Source: Cephalotus follicularis
Lineage: Eukaryota > Streptophyta > Magnoliopsida > Oxalidales > Cephalotaceae
Length of the DNA: 64,000 bases
Assembly: GCA_001972305.1 (NCBI GenBank)
Contig: BDDD01001476.1
Span: 169,004 to 233,003, forward strand
Direction: 5' to 3'
The notes beneath the pieces were generated by a model. That model did not search any database. It worked only from the letters and a program-made list of their open reading frames with translations, and had not been told where the DNA came from. The position numbers were made by a program, and so were the translations under genes. Shown piece after piece: positions 35,143 through 47,750 of this stretch. Position 1 is the first letter of the stretch. Each line of letters opens with the position of its first letter.

Positions 35143-35655
35143 TGTTGACATTTATATGGTACAATCCTTGTTTATCCTTTGTTTTGATGATTACAAAACA
35201 CCTGACATGTTTATTTGATGTGAATGAATAGTTTATCTAAGTTATCTAAAGTTAACTTGTGTTGCAAGAAAGCCAAAACTTGCATATCAGAACTTTGGGC
35301 GTCAACGTGCTGGGAATAGGCACTTGTTCTGGGCCTGAAAAGATGATTCACATCAACGTCATCTATATCCGTGTCAACGTGCTGGGAAATGATGATCTTC
35401 ATCAACGTCTTGAGGAAGATGTCAACGCCAATATCTTGGACGTTAGCGCAGAAAACAAGTGGACATCAACTCCATATCAAGACGTCAACGCAAATGGTGC
35501 ACAATTCGGACAGTTGGTTTGGACGTTAACGCAAAGTTATTTTGGCGTCGACATCTTAATCTTATACGTCAACCCCATGAATACTCGTCAAGGAGAACAA
35601 AACTAAAGATGTACAAAAGCTTGGAGTGTTAACGCAGAAAGGTACAGAAGTCAAC
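35143..35655 (+). mobile_element. Copia-3 3' LTR, 5' part
   Basis: Starts TGTTGACATTTATATGG. From 35296 it carries at least ten CGTCAACG / GTTAACGC / GCGTCGACAT words spaced 20-40 bp. It is cut by D; TCAAC (35651-35655) is the likely left target-site copy. Confidence 0.8.
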
Positions 35656-35859
35656 TGTTTAGCATAAAAATGTGTTGTTTTTAATGATTTATTGGTGATA
35701 TTTTTATACTTGGAATAGACTACTTTGGTTGTGTTATATTGATTTTCAGGTACAAGAGCAAAAGGGCCAAAGTGCATGAATACTACTGAAAGTTGTGCAA
35801 ATTTGAACTTGAAAGAGTAGAGATTGAAGAATTGACAAATTCTGTAGAAACAGAGTGAA

Positions 35860-36160
35860 AAGTATCGATGTCTTTCATAAGGATCGATGTCTTTCTGGGT
35901 TTATAGTAAACACATGGACGTCTTTTGGTGCAGATCGATGTCCTTTCCGGGATTGCAGCCTACCTTCAAATGCTATGAGAAAGACATCGATGTCTTTCAC
36001 TAAACGCATCGATGTCTTTGTGCAAATTCAATCTGTAAATTTTTGATCAAAACACATCGACGTCTTTCATCAAAAGGATCGATGTTCATTATGCGCATCT
36101 CAGCAAAACGCAATTTTTTTCAAAACACGTCGACCTTCAACCAAAGGCGTCGACGTCTTC
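35860..36160. repeat. ATCGATGTCTTTC and CGTCGACGTCTTC words in the D LTR
   Basis: About eleven copies, mostly ATCGATGTCTTTC-like, both orientations. Two inverted neighbours form GAAAGACATCGATGTCTTTC at 35979-35998. Confidence 0.85.
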
Positions 36161-36552
36161 TTTTGCAGCAGAAATAGAAAGTTAGATTTTTGCCATATTT
36201 TGTAACAAGGATTGATTTATTTCCGTTTTTGATCAGTTTTGTAGTATAAAAACAATGCAAGGCCGGCCAAATTCAGTGTAGAGAGGCTGGTAGAAACCCT
36301 ATTTTCTTCTTTATCAATTCTAGTTTGTTTTACAATGTTTAGTAGCTAAACTTTTCTTCAAGGTTTTAGGGAAGAACAAGCCTAGATTGTTATTGTTTCA
36401 ATTCCATCAATAAAAATCCTTGAATATTTAATTTGCTTTTCAATATTTCTGCCTTCACACATACTTTGTCTATCTGATTAAAATCCACAAACATCTTGTC
36501 GGTGAAGCTGAAAGTTGGTGAATAAGTGATGCTTAATTCAATCAACGGAGTC

Positions 36553-36705
36553 TACTCATACGGTTTGTCACAATGAACACATTTTGTATAGACCTAACAT
36601 GACTACTCATACGTCTTGCCGCCAATGCCGTTCTTCGTATAGACCTAGCATGACTACTCATACGTCTTGTCATCACCGTCGCACTCTGTATCGACCTAGC
36701 TGCCG
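36553..36705. repeat. Three 51-bp tandem units in the D LTR
   Basis: TACTCATACG starts units at 36553, 36604 and 36655; each ends in TGTATAGACCTAG-like text. Period 51 exact. Confidence 0.85.
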
Positions 36706-37084
36706 CTGGTTATCAAGGTATGATCATTCAATTAAATGGAATTGTTCAATACAATCTATGGTGAGTTTCTATACCCTAAAACCGCTTTTTAATTATATAT
36801 TTTCTTCACTTTTATTCATTGTTTTGATTCGTCTTAAAATTGCATTCTTTATTTCTTGGTATTTTGAATTCAGTGTTTTTAACTCTCGAAGTCTTAATTT
36901 CCTGTTTTGATTATTTATTTCATTTTGCATAATTAGGAGTAATTAAACCTTGATTTCACATACTTCGCCTAGGTTGGATAAATTACAACTAGTTTAACGT
37001 TTCCCTGCGTTCGACCCGTTACTGCATGATCCGTGCACTTGCGGCTATAAATTTTAAAACATTCTTTTTACGTGAACAAGTTTT

Positions 37085-37102
37085 TGGTGCCGTTGCCGGG
37101 GA
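37085..37102 (+). promoter_or_regulatory. Primer-binding site of D
   Basis: TGGTGCCGTTGCCGGGGA, seven bases after the LTR, of the type used by Athila elements (tRNA-Asp). Confidence 0.85.
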
Positions 37103-37222
37103 AACGTTTTAAATTAGTTTAAATTTAGTCGACTGATTCGTAGTATTTTTTGGTGTTTTATTTTTCTGTATTTTTCTGTATTTTTATATTTGTTCGCTTA
37201 GTTTAATTAGGGAGTTGCATAA

Positions 37223-39940
37223 TGTAACACCCCCGGATGGCGGGAGTCATCACAGGACACAAAACAGAACTTATGATAACATATCTGATCATATACATAA
37301 CTTATCATAGCATTACTTATTTTATTAGCCAAAAACGTGGCGGTCTTATTAAAACTGAAACATTAAAAACTTAGCAATTAATCATTTGCAGAAAAACCCA
37401 AAACATATTTCAGTTCTAAAATTTAAAACATAAAAACATAAATATCATTGTTTGTGACCACTAGACATAACAACATAGGGATCACACTCCTAGGGATCCA
37501 AAGACATAGGGTGGTCATCTCTCGTTCACACATTCCCCCGCTGCTCCCGATAACCTGCCGCATGGAAACAAAAACGCGGCTGAGCAAACCTCAGTACGGA
37601 TAAGGGAATAAAACAGTAAACGATAAGTTTAAAAGCAGTAAGCTTCATAAAAGAAATCTTAAGCAATTAAAAGAGATAAATAATCGTAAAATCACATTTG
37701 TACTTTCATAAAATCCATATAACTTTCGAAACAATTATGAAGCATTTCATAAAATCATTTACGAATCATAGGTCATACTGAGCCACATACATATCACATA
37801 ACGTAAATTTGGCAAGGGAGACGCTAATTCCACATGCCCACTAGAATTGAAGTGTACGGCACTACACAAGTCAATTCTCACATATCACATATTTGATCAC
37901 ACCTCAGATCACATAACATATACTAGAATCGATTCATACGCCTCTATCACATAGAGGATCCATAAATCCACCTCATGGGATTTATTCATAACACTCAGAG
38001 ACGCCGTAGACTAATCACACCGTTACGGAAGTGTCACATCCCCATGCCAGGCCTACGATGTGCCTATGGTACGCCCCATAGGTGGGTACAATACTCAGTA
38101 TTCAATCATTGCGGAAACATTGATTTATCGAAATCAATTTTAAAACACATAAAATATGCTTTCATAAAACATATTCGCAAATCGTTCACCAATGATATCA
38201 ACTAATTTATTTCCACCATAAAAGAGATGATCACAACATATCATTACATATCGTATCATTTCGTATCATATGAATAAGGTCGGAATCTTTCATAAATATC
38301 CGAACCAACTTTATTTTCGAAACATGTCAAAACCATAAAACACTATCAATTTCATAAACGAAGAAGCATAGCATAAAGCAAAACTGATTTTATTTGATAA
38401 GATCATAAGAGTGTATCAAGGAACGAAGTATCCGTACCTTATGCGTTCACAATGCACTTACGGATAGATGATTCAAACAAACTCCACTTGAGGCACAAAA
38501 ATCTAAAAGACACCAAAGCCATACGTATATGAGTCTAAGACACATCAGAAACGTTAAACAGACTCATCACAGTGTTTACAAAAGACTCGGATCGATTCGA
38601 GGAACAAACGGATCAAAATAGTTGAAAACAGTACATTTCTGGGCAAAACAGTCGACTATTACAGAGCACTAGCCGACTGGAGAAGCTTGGCAGTCGACTA
38701 ATCACAAGGGCTAGTCGACTACTCAAACCAAAATGCAGGCAGTCGACTGGTTCATAGATCCAATCGACTACTCAACCTAAGACAGTCGACTGCACATCCA
38801 ATCCAGCCGACTGTCCACAGGAACAGCCGACTGTTCTGGATGATAGAACAGTAGGAAACTAGACAATTCAATACAGAAAATGGTTCAAATAAGTACAACA
38901 CTAAACCAGAGACATATGGACACCAATATACGACCATATATGACATTTAGGTATAAACACATAATTGACATAGAAACAGATAGACAATGGCTTAACTTCA
39001 AAGGAAGACAAGAAAACATGCATACTTATATGTCCAAATTCTGTCCATTATTATTTTTAGACCTTAAAACTAGATTATGACATGTTTAAGGTGTATAAAA
39101 CATGTCGACAGTCTTACCAATAGCATGACAGAACATATAAACGTAGGAATTTAAAACTAATGGACAGTAAGAACATAAAACCGAAATTATAACATTGCAG
39201 CAAAACCATAGTAGAAAGGAACGAATTAACTGACCTGTAATGGTATAAAGAACACAGAAAAAACAGCAGAAGGGTACTACACAACACTTGTCAACCGGCT
39301 GTGAACAAACAGAGGCCAACGAAAAACCAAAACAAGGACATGCTTAGCAAACCAAAAGAATCCAACCCAAAAGAACAACCAAAGGATTAAGATTACCTCT
39401 ACAACTTGATGATAGGACTCCACAACAGATCAAACAAGGTCCAACAAGGCAGAATTCGGCAGTGGCTTGCAAGAAAACGATGGAGGAAAATATAAAAAGA
39501 CAATGACACTCACAAAAGAGAAAAAAGAAGACGAATCTGCTCAAAAAGGGAAGAAGAGGGAACAAAATCGGCTAAATAAGGAAGAGGGAGATTGAAGACG
39601 TGTGAGAGAAATGAGGGAGGGAGTGACTTCGGGAGAAGGAGGAAAGAAATAGGAAAGAAGAGGGAAAAAGGAAAGGAAAAAGGAAAGGAAAATAAATAAA
39701 TAAAATTAAAATGAATTAAAGTATTTTAAAATAAAAAGGAATAAAATTTTGATTAAATGAATTAAAAACCCAAACCTAATATTGCACAACATACCCAAAA
39801 TTCGGACTGGTATCAGTCAGCCCAAATCACAGAGGCCCAAAACAAAGGGCAACCGGACTTTTAAAATTAACCAAATTAAAAAGCCCGAAAACACACATAA
39901 AAATCCATAAAACACATTTACGAACAAACAGGGTATTACA
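37223..39940 (-). mobile_element. Family B solo LTR (B2), complete with target duplication
   Basis: TGTAACACCCCC to GGGTATTACA, 2718 bp, flanked by CATAA (37218-37222 and 39941-39945). Inserted in the D leader. Opposite orientation to B1. Contains hairpins at 37970-38095 and the CAGTCGACTG array at 38648-38835. No gag, pol or primer site, so it is a solo LTR left by recombination between two LTRs. Confidence 0.92.
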
Positions 39941-40176
39941 CATAAGCTTCAAAACAAATTTCTACAATCTTTGCATAAGCTTTAAACAAACCCTAATTTT
40001 TGCTAAGTTAATTTTCTTTCATAAAATTTTAATTATCACCTAGTTTAATTTAGGTTAATATTCAAAAAAAAAAACTTGCATTTTCTACTGTAGTTTAGAA
40101 TGCGTTAAGCTTGTTTATGACTGAGTGGGTACGTGGCTCAAATAACCTTCTCGAGTGAAACAATCAACAACCACAA

Positions 40177-41095
40177 ATGGCGGACGAACGCCCACTCCAA
40201 ACTTTGCTTGATAGATTCTATCCCGCGAGGACAGCGCAGCCATCCTGTATCCTGTTGCCTGAACCTCAAGGGAACAATTTTGAGTTGAAATCTCAGTTCA
40301 TTAACATGCTCCCGCACTTTCACGGTTTACCCAATGAGTATGCATATCTCTTCCTTCGTGAGTTCGATGAGGTATGCGCCCTCACGAAACTTCAACAACT
40401 CTTGGATGACGTAATCAAATTGCGTTTCATAAATTTTTCTCTAAAAACTGAAGCAAAAAAGTGGCTCAACAGTCTCCCCAATGGTTCTATTTCTACATGG
40501 GAACATTTCACTGTTTCGTTCCTAAAGAAATTCTTTCCACTTCATAAAACCAATAAACATAGGAACGACATTCTCCAGTTTCATCAAAAACCCAATCAAT
40601 CATTTTCTAGGTGTATGAAACATTTTAAGGATCTTCTGTTGGAGTGTCCTTATCATGGTTTGAACATGTGGCATTTACGCTAAATCATCTACGAAGGCAT
40701 TGATTACCAGACCAAGCAATTGGTCGAATCTATGTGTCTTGATGGGTTCTCCTCGTACACTGATGAAAACGAGGCTTGGAATTTCCTTTTAGATTTGGGC
40801 GAGCGAACTATAGAGTGGGAGTCAACCCAAGTTTTTGAGAGAGCTTTGCTAAGAAAAGGGTACGTTATAGAAGGAGCAGTTTCTAAGGAGGCACAGCTAG
40901 AAAGTCGCTTGACTAGACTAGAATCGCTACTTAGGGGTTCCACATAAGTAAATCAAATCGATCAAAGCACCCCTATGTGTTCTTGGTGCCAGTCCCCAAA
41001 CCATGTTTTTGAAGAATGCCAAATTTATATTGACAATCAATATGCTCTTGAGAATGTGTCTGCTATGAATCAATACAACCCATATAGTAACACTT
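40177..41095 (+). pseudogene. D gag remnant, N-terminal part
   Basis: MADERPLQTLLDRFYP start, then the retrotransposon gag domain: FINMLPHFHGLPNEYAYLFL, LRFINFSLKTEAKKWLNSLP, TWEHFTVSFLKKFFP, followed near 40980 by a CSWCQSPNHVFEEC knuckle-like segment. The start fits Athila gag, which begins some 3 kb of leader downstream here only because B2 intervenes. The gene continues after E at 59287. Broken. Confidence 0.88.
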
Positions 41096-43781
41096 TGTCA
41101 CACCCCGTTATTTCATTACATTAGACAACATATGTGGTGATATAAGGAATAAGTAAAAAAAATAATCCAGCATTCCAATTAACAATTCAACAATATAAGC
41201 GGAAGCATTTAAAACCGGATTACAAAGTCATCTGCACACAGCCCATACTACGTGCGTAAACAATCCATCAAGTTATCCTTATACATAAGGAAAGTAAACA
41301 ACAACACGGAGTGCGAATCGTTCATTTCAATACAGTACAACATAAGAATAACAACCTTAAAAGAAATAGCAACTTTCCAAAAGCTTCAGCAGCACTTCTC
41401 GTACGTCTTTGCTTAATCTGAAATTGTAGGGGTTAGCAGTTGTCCTCACTTGGCTAAGTAGGAAGATAATGCATGATAATTGAATCTATAGATGCAACAT
41501 GTATGACATTTTATATATAAAATATCATTTAAAATATTCCAATATATAAGCAATCATGCCAAGTGGCCATAGACAATACAATGCAAGAATACCACACAAG
41601 GGTACAATCAATCAGTACAGTGGTTTGGGTGTCACATGTCGTTAACTCCTAGCACCAACTGTGCACCACCTATCCATAACCCTTCACTCCGAAGATGATA
41701 GATCAGGTCAGTTACTACCGGCATTAGCGAGCAGTTTAACAATCAAGATCTGCATTGCAGACAGTTTGCGTGGATACTCTAGCTAACTCCTGGCACATAG
41801 GACCACCTCCGTAGCCAGTGATGTCTCCTATCACTCGACTAACGGCAATAACATAGACAATCAATTCAATTAATTCAGTAGTAATATTACATATATCAAT
41901 AGTATGCAATATAAAAGTTGTTTTCTTTAGAAACCTTTAACAATTCAGTAATCGTACATCTCATAGGAGGAAAACGATATTCAGTCCAGTAACAGTACCT
42001 CACATTGGAGGGAAAAACAGTAATCATTTGACAATATACATTTCCATTTTGAAAACCGTAAGGAACTCATATTTGTGCTTAAAGCACTAGTGGGTTCAAT
42101 CATTTGAAAATAAGGGATAGTAGTGTTAATGACCACCCAAAACAGTATATACTAATTATAACAGTAGCATATACAGCAAAACAGTAAGCACAGAAGCAAT
42201 CCAAGGGTCCAATAAGGTCATTGTATACCCTAGTCATTCTTGTAAAATTCTCACAAGGAGTATATACTTTGTTTAATTCTGAAATGTAATTATATAAGGC
42301 CAGGATTGACTATTACAGTCATTCCATATGGAGGTCAGGTTAATTACATTCAATTTAAGGCCTAATCAGAGCCTGTGTCAGAATTTTAACCCAGGACAGT
42401 CGACTGTTCCCAAGAACAGTCGGCTGTTTGGTTGAGTAGTCGACTGTTTGTTCTTAACAGTTGACTGGTTCGTTTGAGTAGTCGACTGTCATGAAGAACA
42501 GTCGACCTCTTTGCCCATAAATGAGCAGGCAATAGCAGGGTATGCATTTCAATGTCCAAATACTAACCCAATCAACACATGCAATCAAACAGAAAATAAA
42601 CCATACATGATATGCATATTATATCTTCAAAAATATGTCATTACCCCTACCTTAAACGCTATCCCGAAATCAATTTGGATTGATTTCTCTCTTTAATGTC
42701 CAAAGCTCTTTCACCAACTTAACCTTCCAATCTCAGCAGAATTGATCTATACAATGCATGCTCTAAGGTTCAGTCACTTAATCAACAAGTTTAACTAATT
42801 ATCCAGTTACAGATTACTACCCCAACAGTAGCTTATCACAATTCCATTAAGTCTCTCTTTCACATTATTAAACAACTTCTAATTTCATCTTAATTTCCAG
42901 GTTTAATCATTCGTTCGCATGTCAACAGTGGATATATATTACTATCGTTAGTACGTTTAATCCACTAACAACCTAATAACCAACTAGTGGCTTATCATTG
43001 GCTCATAAGTTTCAACCTTTATTGAACCATTTACCATTTCTATCTCAATTCAAACTTATTAACTCTTTAATCATGTTAATAGAAGATATGGATATCTAAT
43101 CCTAGTCTGTTTTCCTAGCTATTAACCATAACAACATTAAGGGATTCGGATTAGTGACTTACACGGAGAATCAAAGCTTCACTCTCCTTGAACACTCTAA
43201 CAAGCAAGTTCCAAGAAAATTTTTTCTCTACTTCAATTCCTTCTCTTCAGTGTTTTCTATCACTCAAATCAGCTCTTCACAGCTGATATAAAGGCTTAGA
43301 GTCTTAGAATTCGTTAGGATCCCATTAACTCAACCTTCCCTCTTTTCCTTCTCTCTCTCACATGCACCTGTCCTCACTCTTTCTCTTCTGCTTTGTAGGT
43401 TGCAGGTCTACGAATCTCGCAGAAGGAATAGAGGACATGCAAGGCACTCCTTTTGTATGTTATGGCAGCTGGTGACACGCATCCCTCATGCATGCCACGA
43501 TTAGAACACTTGTCATCACTGTCTCTGCACATGCCAGATGCCTGTTCTGTGTCACTCCAGTCGACTGTCGTCTAGTGACAGTCGACTGTTACCCTGTGAC
43601 AGTCAGCTGTTTGAGCTAGTTTTAGGGTTCCTTAAGTTTGTTTTACCAAATTTTATCTCAATTCAACCGAAGCATTCACTAATCACAATTATTATGATGA
43701 TTGGACAAATAATCTCAACTAAAATGTATATTTTATTTAAAATTGGAGCAATATACATTAATTGAAGTTGCGGTTATTACA
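41096..43781 (-). mobile_element. E 3' LTR, 2686 bp
   Basis: TGTCACACCCCG to GGTTATTACA. Contains the TTGTAGGGGTTAGCAGTTGTCC block (about 41428-41452), hairpins 41652-41835, and CAGTCGACTG words in two clusters (42396-42510, 43556-43612). Confidence 0.92.
41652..41835. other. Short hairpins in the E LTR
   Basis: GCAC-CAACT-GTGC (41652-41664) and AGTGAT (41817-41822) with ATCACT (41830-41835). Both kept in E 5' LTR and, with one changed pair position, in solo LTR G near 48880 and 49044. Confidence 0.65.
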
Positions 43782-43822
43782 TTCCCCCCTCCTTAAAGAA
43801 AATTCGTTCTCGAATTTATCCC

Positions 43823-46046
43823 TTACATTCCGAAGAAGTGGGGAAACGTCTCCATCATTTCGTCTTCATGCTCCCACGTAGCTTCCTCTGCTCCGTGAAA
43901 ACGCCACAGTACTTTTACCATAGGAATAGTCTTATTCCTTAGCACCTTCTCCATTCGATCCACTATCCTCGTCGGCATCTCTTCATAGGACAATCTAGGA
44001 CTGATGAATCCATGGTCGTAGGTCAATATATGAGATGGGTCAGGTACGTATTTCCGTAACATGGAGACATGAAATACGTTATGCACATCCGACAAACTAG
44101 GCGGTAGTGCAATCTGATATGCTACATCCCCCACTCTTTCCAGTATCTCATAAGGTCCAATATACCTCAGTGCCAACTTCCCTCTGAGGCCGAAACGGTG
44201 TATCCCTTTCGAAGGCGAGATCTTCAGGAAAACATGATCCCCCCTTCTCGAATTCTAGCTTTCTCCTTTTGCTATCGGCGTAACTCTTCTGCCGACTTTG
44301 TGCAGCTAGCAGTCTCTTCTTGATTATATCCACTTTATCGGTCGTCTCTTGTACCAAGTCCGGTCCTAGCACTTGTTTCTTACCTACCTCGTCCCAACAG
44401 ATAGGCGATCTGCACTTCCTCCCATACAAGGCTTCATAGGGAGCCATTCCAATGCTGGTGTGAAAACTGTTGTTGTAGGAGAACTCAATCAGTGCCAGAT
44501 GATCCTCCCAACTCCCAGCAAAATCGATCATGCAAGCCCGTAGCATATCCTCCATAGTCTAAATGGTATGCTCGAACTGTCCGTCAGTCTGTGGGTGGAA
44601 TGCAGTGCTAAAGTTCAAGGTTGTTCCCATTTCTGCTTGGAACTTCTTCCAGAATCTTGAAGTAAATCTAGCATCTCGGTCACAAACAATACTGACCGGC
44701 ACCCCATGCAATCTCACTATCTCCCAGATATACAATCGAGCGAGCTTCTCGATAGAATACGTCATGTTCATTGGAAGAAAGTGAGCAGACTTAGTGAGTC
44801 TATCCACTACTACCCACACTGCTTCATGCTGATTCCTTGACCTCGGCAATCCTGACACGAAGTCCATGGTCACATGCTCCCATTTCCATTCAACCACTGG
44901 TAATGATTGTAGCGGTTCCGCAGGTCTCTGATGTTCAGCTTTCACTCTCTGACAGGTCAAACATCTTGCTACGTATTCGGAAATCTCTCCTTTCATACCA
45001 CTCCACCAGTAGTCTCTTTTCAGGTTGTGCCACATCTTGGAACTTCCAGGGTAAACACTGTATTTTGACTTGTGAGCTTGTTGCAGTAGTTCATTCTTGA
45101 TGCTCTCGTCATCTGGAACACATATCCTTCCTCGAAACCTCAATATGCCATCAGTATGAATGGAGAACTCAGAATCACTGTCTAGGTTCTCACAAATACT
45201 CCATAACTCAGAATCACTATACTGAGCAGTCAGAATACGCTCCAGAAGTTCCGGTTGTGCTCTCAGACTTGCCACAATAACTCCTCGAGAAACCATGAAT
45301 AGATTCCATCTCTAAAATTCCTCCAATAGCTTCCACTGTGAAACCATTGCTCCAGCAATCATAGCCTTGCGACTCAGCGCATCTGCCACTACATTCGCCT
45401 TCCGTGGGTGGTATTGAATGTTGCAGTGGTAATCATTAAAGAATTCCACCCATCGTCTCTGTCTCATGTTGAGCTCCTTCTGGGAAAACAAATACTTTAA
45501 ACTTTTGTGGTCAGTAAAGATCTCAAATCGATCACCATAGAGGTAGTGCCTCCATTTCTGCAAAGCAAACACTATGGCTACCAACTCAAGATCATGTACG
45601 GGATAATTTTCCTCGTACGGCTTTAACTTCCTCGATGCGTATGCAATCACCCTACCATGTTGCATAAGAACGCATCCCAATCTCTTCCCAGAAGCATCAG
45701 TGTAGACAGTGAAACCCTCATTACCCTCAGGGAATGCCAACACTGGAGCCGAAATCAACCGACTCTTCAACTCTTGGAAACTTTCCTCACAAGAATCATC
45801 CCACACAAAACCTGACTTCTTCTGAGTCAATTGTGTCAATGGTGCAACAAGCTTCGAAAACCCTTTGATGAACCTTCGGTAGTAGCTAGCCAATCCCAAG
45901 AAACTACGAACTTCAGTAACGTTTCTCGGTTGGGGCCAACCAACAATACTTTCTATCTTCGAAGGATCCACCGACAATCCTTCACTAGACACTATGTGAC
46001 CTAGGAAAGTCACATGATCCAGCCAAAACTCGCACTTGTAATTCAT
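43823..46046 (-). pseudogene. E pol remnant: RT end, RNase H, integrase, chromodomain
   Basis: Minus strand, N to C: RT thumb [20 protein letters not shown]; RNase H with [36 protein letters not shown] and [11 protein letters not shown]; integrase zinc site (HKSKYSVYPGSSKMWHNL, CLTCQRVKAEHQ), DDE core with VTMDFVSGLPRS, VVDRLTKSAHF, IVCDRDARFTSRFW; C-terminal GPYEILERVG, and a chromodomain near 43830-43960 (VLWRFHGAEEATWEHEDEM). The chromodomain, which can bind histone marks, places it in the chromoviruses. Broken. Confidence 0.92.
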
Positions 46047-46048
46047 TC

Positions 46049-46438
46049 ATGGGTCATTGTTCCACCTCATTTGAAATTGTGAATGTTCTTTGGGATTGGG
46101 AGACTAGTAATTTGGTAGATTGCATTTTTGACAGTTTTTACTGGTGGAATTCTTATTGGGATGGTTCTTATATTGTAAAAATTGGTTTCTCCCATTGTGT
46201 TGATGCACATAAATGTTATGGTTCTATTGATGGATTTTATTGGTGGAAATATTTTTGGGATGCTACTTATATTGTTCAAACTGTGCTTTCACTTGGTATT
46301 TTTGAGTTTGTTTGGACAGGTTTTAAAGACACATTTAACGTCCATGGGCCGCGTTTGAAACCGTATGTGGATGGAATTACTGATGGACAGAACATTGAGT
46401 CTATTGACTTGATTGATCCTGTCTACACTCCTCTTTGA
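46049..46438 (+). pseudogene. F integrase-end remnant with repeated FYWW module
   Basis: Two modules of form FYWW...WD..YIV (about 46136 and 46230) followed by LGIFEFVWTGFKDTFNVHGPRLKPY, resembling the end of Athila integrase. Related to 22290-22600 in H. No catalytic core here. Fossil. Confidence 0.65.
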
Positions 46439-47750
46439 TATCCACACCAGCTGCGTCTAGCCAAAGACGTTAAAGCAAAGCGCTTAGTGGGAGGCAATCC
46501 ACTGTGTTTTTATTTTATTTTTTATATCTCGTTTCTTTTACGTTTTTGTTTTTGTTTTTGTAGGTAATTTATGTGCGGATTGATAATCTTCAAAATTTTT
46601 AGCTGCACCGATAGAATATTTCGAGCTCTATGATCATATCCGGTAAATCCTACCCCATTGTTCTTTTATTTATTTGCATTGTTTGATTACTTTTGTTCAT
46701 TTATTGTTATTTTTTATATTTGTGTTTCATTGCATTGAGGACAATGCAACGTTTAAGTATGGGGGGGTTTAGTACCGTTGTTCATTTTAATTTTGAAAGT
46801 AGGAATAAATGTTGATATGCTTAGAAATAATAGAAAACCCCATAGGAGAAATAATAAAAATTTTGTTTTTAAGGAAAAGAAAAGGAATATATCTCAAGGT
46901 AGGAGTTTATGCGAATAAATGAATAAATGAAAATATAAAAGATCAGTCTTGTGTGTTTTCATGGTTTCATAAATTTTAGTAAGGAGAAAGACACAGGATT
47001 GAAGTTCTTGCATATTTAAAAAAAAAAATTCTGAAAAAAAATAATGTATATTTTACCTCTTTAAATTCAGTCTTGGTCTGTAGCCTATTTGATTCGAGTA
47101 ATTAAATCCGAGGGGTGTTTTACACCTAGTTCCTTAAAGCCAACTGGTTTGAGAGTAACTGGTCGGAAGCTCGCTACATGGGTCTTATAGAAAGCTTAAG
47201 AGATCAAGACATTGCACGAATTTAAGTTGGTAAAAAAAAGAAAAAGAAAAGAAAAGAAAAGAAGAAAAGCAAAAGAAAGAACATGTGTGTAAGTGCTAAA
47301 GTTCTTTGTCTGACTCCGAACTAGGATTTTATGTTGCTAAGAATGCATACATTGATTGGTATATATGGTGAAACAATAAAAAAATTGTTTGCTAAAGCTC
47401 CTTAATTGAGATGTGTTTTGATTCTAGAACTTGGAACAAGATAATAAAATTCAAGTATGGGGGTGTTCTATGAATTTTTGAATAGAGATACATTTAGCCT
47501 ATTGTCAAATTTTTTATGAACTGAATTTTGTGTGTTTATTAACTTGGAAAACACTCAGGAGACAAAACTCGTCCAGTAGGGCCACATAGGGGTTTAAAGG
47601 CTTGTTGCATGTGCTAAATGCAATCGTGATTCCTACGAAAGTGAGTTAGCTTTTTATGTTTGCTGTTTTAGTTTTAGTTTTTATGTTCTTGTTTTGAGCT
47701 TTCCATTTTTGTTTGCTTGAGGACAAGCAAAGTGCAAGTATGTGGGTATT
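46439..47750 (+). other. F 3' zone with three polypurine-like tracts
   Basis: Non-coding. TTTAAGTATGGGGGGGTTT (about 46751), TTCAAGTATGGGGGTGTTC (about 47450) and GCAAGTATGTGGGTATT beside the LTR (47734-47750). The first and last both follow GAGGACAA. A purine-rich tract (AAAAGAAAAGAAAAG) lies at about 47233-47278. Confidence 0.7.

Larger units (their letters stand above)
31061..35655 (+). mobile_element. Copia-3: second Sirevirus family, broken
   Basis: Ty1/copia element related to, but clearly distinct from, Copia-1 and -2. Visible: 3' part of the 5' LTR, a short gag remnant, pol, a zone with several purine tracts, and the 5' part of the 3' LTR. It has no envelope-like gene. About five breaks in pol. 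C interrupts its 5' LTR and D its 3' LTR. Confidence 0.9.
35656..37078 (+). mobile_element. D 5' LTR, 1423 bp
   Basis: TGTTTAGCATAAAAATG to CGTGAACA. Has TCGA-centred words at 35860-36160, including a perfect 20-bp palindrome at 35979-35998, and three 51-bp units at 36553-36705. Confidence 0.88.

Noticed and set aside
36584-36910. 108-codon frame with repeated MTTHTSC words
   Set aside because: Produced by the 51-bp (17-codon) tandem units in the D LTR; chance open frame.
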